Origin: Pseudomonas iridis
GTDB taxonomy: Bacteria; Pseudomonadota; Gammaproteobacteria; Pseudomonadales; Pseudomonadaceae
Direction: 5' to 3'
Length of the DNA stretch: 64,000 nucleotides
NCBI RefSeq assembly: GCF_017980685.1
Contig: NZ_JACXXO010000011.1
Span: 62,001 to 126,000 of the forward strand
The position numbers and the translations under genes are program-made. Below are positions 59,435 through 64,000 of this stretch, in pieces. The notes below the pieces were generated by a model that was not told the origin of the DNA, ran no database searches, and was given only the letters and a program-made list of their open reading frames with translations. The stretch's first letter is position 1. Each line of letters starts with the position of its first letter.

Positions 59435-61129
59435 ATGCACAGTTATGACTATTGGCTGATCCTCGCGTTCTTTGCGTTGGTCTTGCTGCCGGCGCCGTTC
59501 CTCGGGCGCTTTTACTACAAGGTGATGGAAGGCCAGCGTACCTGGCTGACGCCGATTCTCGGTCCGGTCGAGCGCGGCTGTTTTCGCGTGGCCGGGGTCA
59601 ATCCGCAGGATGAGCAGAGCTGGCAGAAGTACACGCTGGCGCTGCTGGCCTTCAACCTTGCCGGTTTCCTGCTGCTGTTCGCGATTCTGCTGTTTCAGGA
59701 TCACTTGCCGCTGAACCCGCAGAACCTGCCGGGCCAGGAATGGACTCAGGCGTTCAACACCGCGGTCAGTTTCATGACCAACACCAACTGGCAGTCCTAC
59801 AGTGGTGAAGCGACCCTCAGCTACCTGAGCCAGATGGTTGGCCTCACCGTGCAGAACTTCGTCAGCGCCGCCACCGGCCTCGCCGTGTTGGTCGCTTTGT
59901 GCCGTGGCATCGGCCGCAAGTCGAGCAAGACACTGGGCAACTTCTGGGTCGACATGACCCGCGCCACCCTCTACGGCTTGCTGCCGCTGTGCCTGCTGCT
60001 GGCGCTGTATCTGGTCTGGCAGGGCGTGCCGCAAACCTTCGCGCAGTATGTGAATGCGGTGACCCTGCAGGGCGTTGATCAAGTGATCCCGCTCGGTCCG
60101 GCTGCCAGTCAGATTGCGATCAAGCAACTGGGCACCAACGGTGGTGGCTTCTTCGGCGTCAACTCGGCGCATCCGTTCGAGAACCCGACCGCGTGGAGCA
60201 ATCTGTTCGAAGTTGCCTCGATCATCCTGATCCCGGCGGCGCTGGTGTTCACTTTCGGCCATTACGTGAAGGACCTGCGTCAGAGCCGCGCGATCATCGC
60301 CTGCATGTTGGCGCTGTTCCTGATCGGCGGCGCGACTTCGCTGTGGGCTGAGTACCAGCCGAATCCGACCCTGAACAACGCTGCCGTCGAACAGACCGCA
60401 CCGCTGGAAGGCAAGGAAGCGCGTTTCGGCACCACCGCCACTGTGCTGTGGTCGGTGACCACCACGGCGGCGTCGAACGGCTCGGTCAACGGCATGCACG
60501 ACAGCCTCAATCCGCTGAGCGGCATGGTTGCGCTGGTCAACATGATGGTCGGCGAAGTGATCTTCGGCGGCGTCGGTGCCGGGCTTTACGGCATGTTGCT
60601 CAACGTGTTGATCGCGGTGTTCCTCGCCGGTCTGATGATTGGCCGTACGCCGGAATACCTGGGTAAAAAACTCCAGGCGCGAGAAGTGCAATTGCTCGTG
60701 GTCACGCTGCTGGTGATGCCGGTCGGCGTGCTGGTACTCGGCGCGATCGCCGCCACCCTGCCAGGCCCTGCGGCGAGCATCAGCAACCCCGGCCCCCACG
60801 GTTTCAGCCAGTTGCTCTACGCCTACACCTCGGCCGGTGCGAACAACGGTTCGGCGTTTGGTGGTTTGAGCGCGAACACGCCGTTCCACAACCTGATGCT
60901 CGGCCTGGGCATGTTGATTGGTCGCTTCGGCTACATCCTTCCGGTTCTGGCCTTGGCCGGCAGCCTGGCAATGAAGAAAACCGCACCGATCGGCCAGAAC
61001 AGCTTCCCGACCCACGGCCCGCTGTTCGTGACCCTGTTGACCGTGACCATTTTGCTGGTGGGCGGCCTGACCTTTCTGCCGGCTCTGGCGTTGGGTCCAA
61101 TCGCTGAACACCTGAGCCTGGGCTTCTAA
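59435..61129 (+). CDS. kdpA: KdpA, potassium-binding/translocating subunit
   Basis: 564-aa polytopic subunit related to SKT channels, with four pore-like repeats. Selectivity-filter glycines appear in NTNWQSYSG, GTNGGGFFGVNSAHPFENP, SVNGMHDSLNPLSG and SAGANNGSAFGG. It forms the K+ path of the high-affinity Kdp pump. The frame is open from 59243, but ATG 59435 follows TAGGAGCGGCT and gives the family start (MHSYDYWLIL). kdpB begins 7 nt downstream. Confidence 0.96.
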   Translation: MHSYDYWLILAFFALVLLPAPFLGRFYYKVMEGQRTWLTPILGPVERGCFRVAGVNPQDEQSWQKYTLALLAFNLAGFLLLFAILLFQDHLPLNPQNLPGQEWTQAFNTAVSFMTNTNWQSYSGEATLSYLSQMVGLTVQNFVSAATGLAVLVALCRGIGRKSSKTLGNFWVDMTRATLYGLLPLCLLLALYLVWQGVPQTFAQYVNAVTLQGVDQVIPLGPAASQIAIKQLGTNGGGFFGVNSAHPFENPTAWSNLFEVASIILIPAALVFTFGHYVKDLRQSRAIIACMLALFLIGGATSLWAEYQPNPTLNNAAVEQTAPLEGKEARFGTTATVLWSVTTTAASNGSVNGMHDSLNPLSGMVALVNMMVGEVIFGGVGAGLYGMLLNVLIAVFLAGLMIGRTPEYLGKKLQAREVQLLVVTLLVMPVGVLVLGAIAATLPGPAASISNPGPHGFSQLLYAYTSAGANNGSAFGGLSANTPFHNLMLGLGMLIGRFGYILPVLALAGSLAMKKTAPIGQNSFPTHGPLFVTLLTVTILLVGGLTFLPALALGPIAEHLSLGF

Positions 61130-61139
61130 GGAGTCAATG

Positions 61140-63197
61140 ATGAATATGCCCGCAATCAAACCCGCTGCCGCCAAAGCACCGGAACAAGCGAAAACCGCGA
61201 TCTCGGCCCTGTGGCGTCCGGCGCTGGTGCAAGCCTTCGTCAAACTCGACCCTCGGCAACTGAAGCGTTCGCCAGTGATGCTGGTGGTCGAACTGACCGC
61301 GATTTTCACCACGGTGCTGTGCTTCATTCCCGATGCTGATTTGCCGACGTTCGTCGCCGCGCAAATCGCCCTGTGGCTATGGTTCACCGTGTTGTTTGCC
61401 AACTTCGCCGAAGCCTTGGCCGAAGGCCGCGGCAAGGCCCGCGCCGACAGCCTCAAGGCTGGCAGCGAAGGCTTAAGCGCTCGACGCAAACAGGCTGACG
61501 GCAGCTTCCAGGTTGTGCCGGCGACAAGTCTGCGCAAGGACGATGTGGTTCGCGTCGAAGCGGGGGAGATGATCCCCGGTGACGGTGAAGTCATCGAAGG
61601 CATTGCTGCGGTCAACGAAGCGGCGATTACCGGTGAATCGGCGCCGGTCATTCGCGAGTCCGGCGGCGACCGCTCGGCGGTCACCGGCAACACCCGACTG
61701 GTGTCTGACTGGCTGCTGGTGAAGATCACCGCCAACCCCGGTGAATCGACTCTCGACCGCATGATCGCTTTGGTCGAAGGCGCCAAACGCCAGAAGACCC
61801 CTAACGAAGTCGCGCTGGATATCCTGCTGATCGGTCTGACGCTGATCTTTCTGCTGGTGGTGGTGACCCTGCAACCCTTCGCCCACTTCGCCAACGGCAG
61901 CCTGCCGTTGGTGTTTTTGGTGGCGCTGTTGGTGACGCTGATTCCGACCACCATCGGCGGCCTGCTGTCGGCGATCGGTATCGCCGGGATGGATCGTCTG
62001 GTGCGCCTGAACGTGATAGCCAAGTCCGGTCGCGCGGTGGAAGCCGCGGGCGATGTGCATGTGTTGCTGCTCGACAAGACCGGCACCATCACCTTCGGCA
62101 ACCGTCGGTGCAGCGCGGTGTATGCCGCGCCTGGCGTGACGGGCCGTGACTTGGCCGAAGGTGCGTTGCTTGCGTCGCTGGGTGACGAAACCGCCGAAGG
62201 CAAATCCATCGTCGAGTACCTGCGCGGCCTGCATCCGCAACCTGAGCCTTCGCCGCAAACCCTGACTGTTGTGCCGTTCAGCGCTGAAACCCGCTTGTCC
62301 GGTGTCGACTACCAGGGCCGCATCTATCGCAAAGGTGCGGTGGATTCGCTGCTGAGTTTCATCGGTCAACAACGCGCCGATCTGGCGCCGGCACTGTCGC
62401 GGGAAATCGACAAAATCGCTCAGAGCGGCGGCACACCGTTGCTGGTCTGTGTCGACGGCAAATTGCTCGGCGCGATCCACCTCAAGGACGTGGTCAAACC
62501 GGGCATCCGGGAGCGTTTTGCCGAGCTGCGCAAACTGGGGATTCGCACGGTGATGGTCACCGGTGACAACCCGCTGACCGCTGCTGCGATTGCGGCTGAA
62601 GCGGGCGTCGATGACGTCCTCGCCGAAGCCACTCCGGAAAAGAAACTGGCGCGTATTCGCCTCGAGCAGAACGACGGTCGTCTGGTCGCGATGTGCGGTG
62701 ACGGCGCCAACGACGCCCCGGCGCTGGCCCAGGCCGACGTCGGCATGGCGATGAATGACGGCACGCAAGCCGCACGCGAAGCGGCGAACATGGTCGACCT
62801 CGACAGCGATCCGACCAAGCTGCTGGACGTGGTGCAGATCGGCAAGGAATTGCTGGTGACCCGTGGTGCGCTGACGACCTTTTCCATCGCCAACGACATC
62901 GCCAAGTATTTCGCGATTCTGCCGGCGTTGTTCGCCTCGATCTACCCGCAACTGGGCGTGCTGAACATCATGCACCTGAGCAGTCCGCAGAGCGCGATTC
63001 TGTCGGCCATTGTGTTCAACGCGTTGATCATCGTAGTGCTGATTCCGCTGGCTCTGCGCGGTGTGCGTGTTCAAGCGGCAAGTGCGGCGGCGTTGCTGCG
63101 ACGCAATCTGCTGATTTATGGCGTGGGCGGGATTCTGGTGCCGTTTGTGGGGATCAAGGCGATCGACATGCTGCTCACGGCGTTGCATCTGGTGTGA
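61140..63197 (+). CDS. kdpB: KdpB, potassium-transporting P-type ATPase subunit
   Basis: 685-aa P-type ATPase that energises KdpA. The phosphorylated Asp is in DKTGTITFGN (about residue 312); TGES, MVTGDNPLTAAAIA and MCGDGANDAPALAQADVG are present, and KGAVDS binds the nucleotide. Two ATGs stand in tandem (61137, 61140); the second gives six bases from AAGGAG, the first only three. A GC-rich inverted repeat separates it from kdpC by 227 nt, unusual for this operon. Confidence 0.96.
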   Translation: MNMPAIKPAAAKAPEQAKTAISALWRPALVQAFVKLDPRQLKRSPVMLVVELTAIFTTVLCFIPDADLPTFVAAQIALWLWFTVLFANFAEALAEGRGKARADSLKAGSEGLSARRKQADGSFQVVPATSLRKDDVVRVEAGEMIPGDGEVIEGIAAVNEAAITGESAPVIRESGGDRSAVTGNTRLVSDWLLVKITANPGESTLDRMIALVEGAKRQKTPNEVALDILLIGLTLIFLLVVVTLQPFAHFANGSLPLVFLVALLVTLIPTTIGGLLSAIGIAGMDRLVRLNVIAKSGRAVEAAGDVHVLLLDKTGTITFGNRRCSAVYAAPGVTGRDLAEGALLASLGDETAEGKSIVEYLRGLHPQPEPSPQTLTVVPFSAETRLSGVDYQGRIYRKGAVDSLLSFIGQQRADLAPALSREIDKIAQSGGTPLLVCVDGKLLGAIHLKDVVKPGIRERFAELRKLGIRTVMVTGDNPLTAAAIAAEAGVDDVLAEATPEKKLARIRLEQNDGRLVAMCGDGANDAPALAQADVGMAMNDGTQAAREAANMVDLDSDPTKLLDVVQIGKELLVTRGALTTFSIANDIAKYFAILPALFASIYPQLGVLNIMHLSSPQSAILSAIVFNALIIVVLIPLALRGVRVQAASAAALLRRNLLIYGVGGILVPFVGIKAIDMLLTALHLV

Positions 63198-63207
63198 GGC
63201 TGAAGAG

Positions 63208-63367
63208 CCCCTCACCCTAACCCTCTCCCGGGGGGAGAGGGGACTGACCGAGGCGTTTTGGCGAGTTACGCCGACGTGAGATACCGAGCCGAAATCAGGT
63301 CTTGAAAACACAAGGATCGGCTCCCTTTCCCCTCGCCCCCTTGGGGGAGAGGGCTGGGGTGAGGGGG
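63208..63367. repeat. GC-rich inverted repeat element inside the kdp operon
   Basis: The left arm CCCTCACCCTAACCCTCTCCC (63210-63229) and the right arm GGGAGAGGGCTGGGGTGAGG (about 63345-63364) are inverted copies about 115 bases apart; each is next to a further self-complementary run (CCCTCTCCCGGGGGGAGAGG; CCCCCTTGGGGG). It is a dispersed Pseudomonas repeat of the CCCTCACCCTAACCCTCTCCC type. It occupies most of the kdpB-kdpC gap and could fold the message between the two cistrons. Confidence 0.75.
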
Positions 63368-63424
63368 AAGAAATTTCCCTGACACGCCACCAAAAGTTTG
63401 CCCAACGAATTCGAGGATTATGAA

Positions 63425-63970
63425 ATGTCCACAATGATACGTCCGGCCCTGAGCCTGCTGGTGCTGATGACCCTGGTCACCGGCGTTGCCTATCCGCTGG
63501 TCGTCACGGGCGTCGCGCAGGTCGCGTTTCCCGAGCAGGCCAACGGTAGCCTGGTGCACGACGCCGCCGGCAAAGTCCGCGGTTCATCGCAGATCGCCCA
63601 GGATTTCGTCGGCGATGCATGGTTCCATCCGCGCCCATCGGCCGGCGCCTTTGCCACTGTTTCCAGTAGCGCAAGCAACCTGGCGCCGAGCAATCCGGCA
63701 CTGGCCACCCGCGTAATCGACGACGCGAACAAGTTGCAGGTTCCAGGTCAAGGCCCGGTGCCGCTGGCGCTGCTGACTACTTCCGGCAGCGGCCTCGATC
63801 CGCACTTGCCTCCGGCGGCAATTGCCTATCAACTGGCGCGTGTCGCGCAAGCACGTAACCTGCCGGTATCGACCGTGCAGTAACTGCTTGATGCGCAAAT
63901 CGAGCGGCCGCTGGTGGGGCCGCCGGTGGTGAATGTGCTTGAGTTGAATATGGCACTGGAAAAACTCTGA
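63425..63970 (+). pseudogene. kdpC: KdpC, interrupted by an in-frame TAA (translated part ends at 63883)
   Basis: KdpC is the periplasm-facing single-TM subunit that assembles the Kdp pump and raises its ATP affinity. ATG 63425 (MSTMIRPALSLLVLMTLVTG) starts a frame with the TM helix and the conserved FHPRPSAG, SNLAPSNPAL and SGLDPHLPPAA blocks, but stops at TAA 63881-63883 after 152 aa. The same frame continues beyond it as LLDAQIERPLVGPPVVNVLELN and MALEKL to TGA 63968, which is the expected KdpC C-terminus; with it the length is 181 codons, normal for the family. A CAA-to-TAA change would explain it. It may be a real nonsense mutation or a sequence error. No ribosome site better than GAGGATT is seen. 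Confidence 0.82.
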
Positions 63971-63983
63971 ATCGGCGGCGCGG

Positions 63984-64000
63984 CCATTCGCGAGCAGGCT
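63984..64000. repeat. Partial REP unit at the window edge
   Basis: ATTCGCGAGCAGGCT is the left half of the REP unit found elsewhere in the window; it runs off the end. Confidence 0.7.

Noticed and set aside
59423..63434. Two minus-strand frames of 928 and 653 codons opposite kdpA and kdpB
   Set aside because: Antisense shadows of the kdp genes.
1..64000. tRNA genes, rRNA, CRISPR arrays, prophage or intact insertion sequences
   Set aside because: No cloverleaf-like sequence, spaced short repeats, phage structural genes or transposase frames with flanking inverted repeats were recognised.

Overview
The window is a chromosomal segment of a Pseudomonas of the fluorescens type. The evidence is gene content and order: an mtnA/gyrA/serC/pheA/hisC/tyrA-aroA/cmk/rpsA/ihfB run next to an O-antigen locus closed by wbpL and wbpM, a fumC/bolA/trhO/RbdA-type block, GC-rich core genes with many antisense shadow frames, and several copies of the Pseudomonas REP palindrome (core GTGGGAGCGAGCCTGCTCGCG). 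No rRNA, tRNA, CRISPR array, prophage or intact insertion sequence was seen.

Layout: (1) 1-15,017, core metabolism and signalling: mnmC (partial), polyphosphate:AMP phosphotransferase, a thiolase, a DMT exporter, fumC, a DUF2059 protein, bolA, trhO, a DsbA-like protein, an ABC exporter, an RbdA-like GGDEF/EAL protein and a TenA-like protein. (2) 15,154-21,164: a diguanylate cyclase, then the leftward operon mtaD-ubiG-mupP-yciK, divergent from mtnA. (3) 21,589-33,810: gyrA, the serine/aromatic/histidine supraoperon serC-pheA-hisC-tyrA::aroA-cmk-rpsA, a small lipoprotein, ihfB and a LapA-domain protein. (4) 34,032-53,824: the O-antigen locus. (5) 53,935-58,939: a ComEA-like protein, an SDR plus FabF-type synthase with a convergent TetR regulator, a DUF2897 protein and an ethanolamine permease. 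(6) 59,337-end: kdpFABC, whose kdpC carries an in-frame TAA; kdpD is not in the window.

The O-antigen locus is a mosaic. The left part (rfbB, rfbD, wzz, rfbA, an acyltransferase, wecE, a WzxE-like flippase, a family-2 glycosyltransferase, an EpsG-type polymerase, an epimerase, a family-4 glycosyltransferase) looks able to make a dTDP-Fuc4N-type sugar and to build, flip and polymerise a repeat unit. It lacks rfbC (rmlC). The right part (wbpV-like epimerase, wbpL, wbpM) is the usual Pseudomonas initiation and 4,6-dehydratase end. Between them, on the opposite strand and flanked by about 0.65 and 0.92 kb of apparently non-coding DNA, lies a trio resembling Campylobacter pglC-pglD-pglE: a monotopic phosphoglycosyl transferase, an acetyltransferase and an aminotransferase. 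With WbpM in the role of PglF, the locus could make UDP-di-N-acetylbacillosamine, and it would carry two unrelated initiating transferases (WbpL and the PglC-like enzyme). A degenerate copy of the start of the wbpV-like gene survives at 45,646-45,790, immediately left of the inverted trio, and marks a past rearrangement.

Starts were chosen from visible ribosome-binding sites and usual family lengths. Functions come from recognising protein families by eye; no database search was run.
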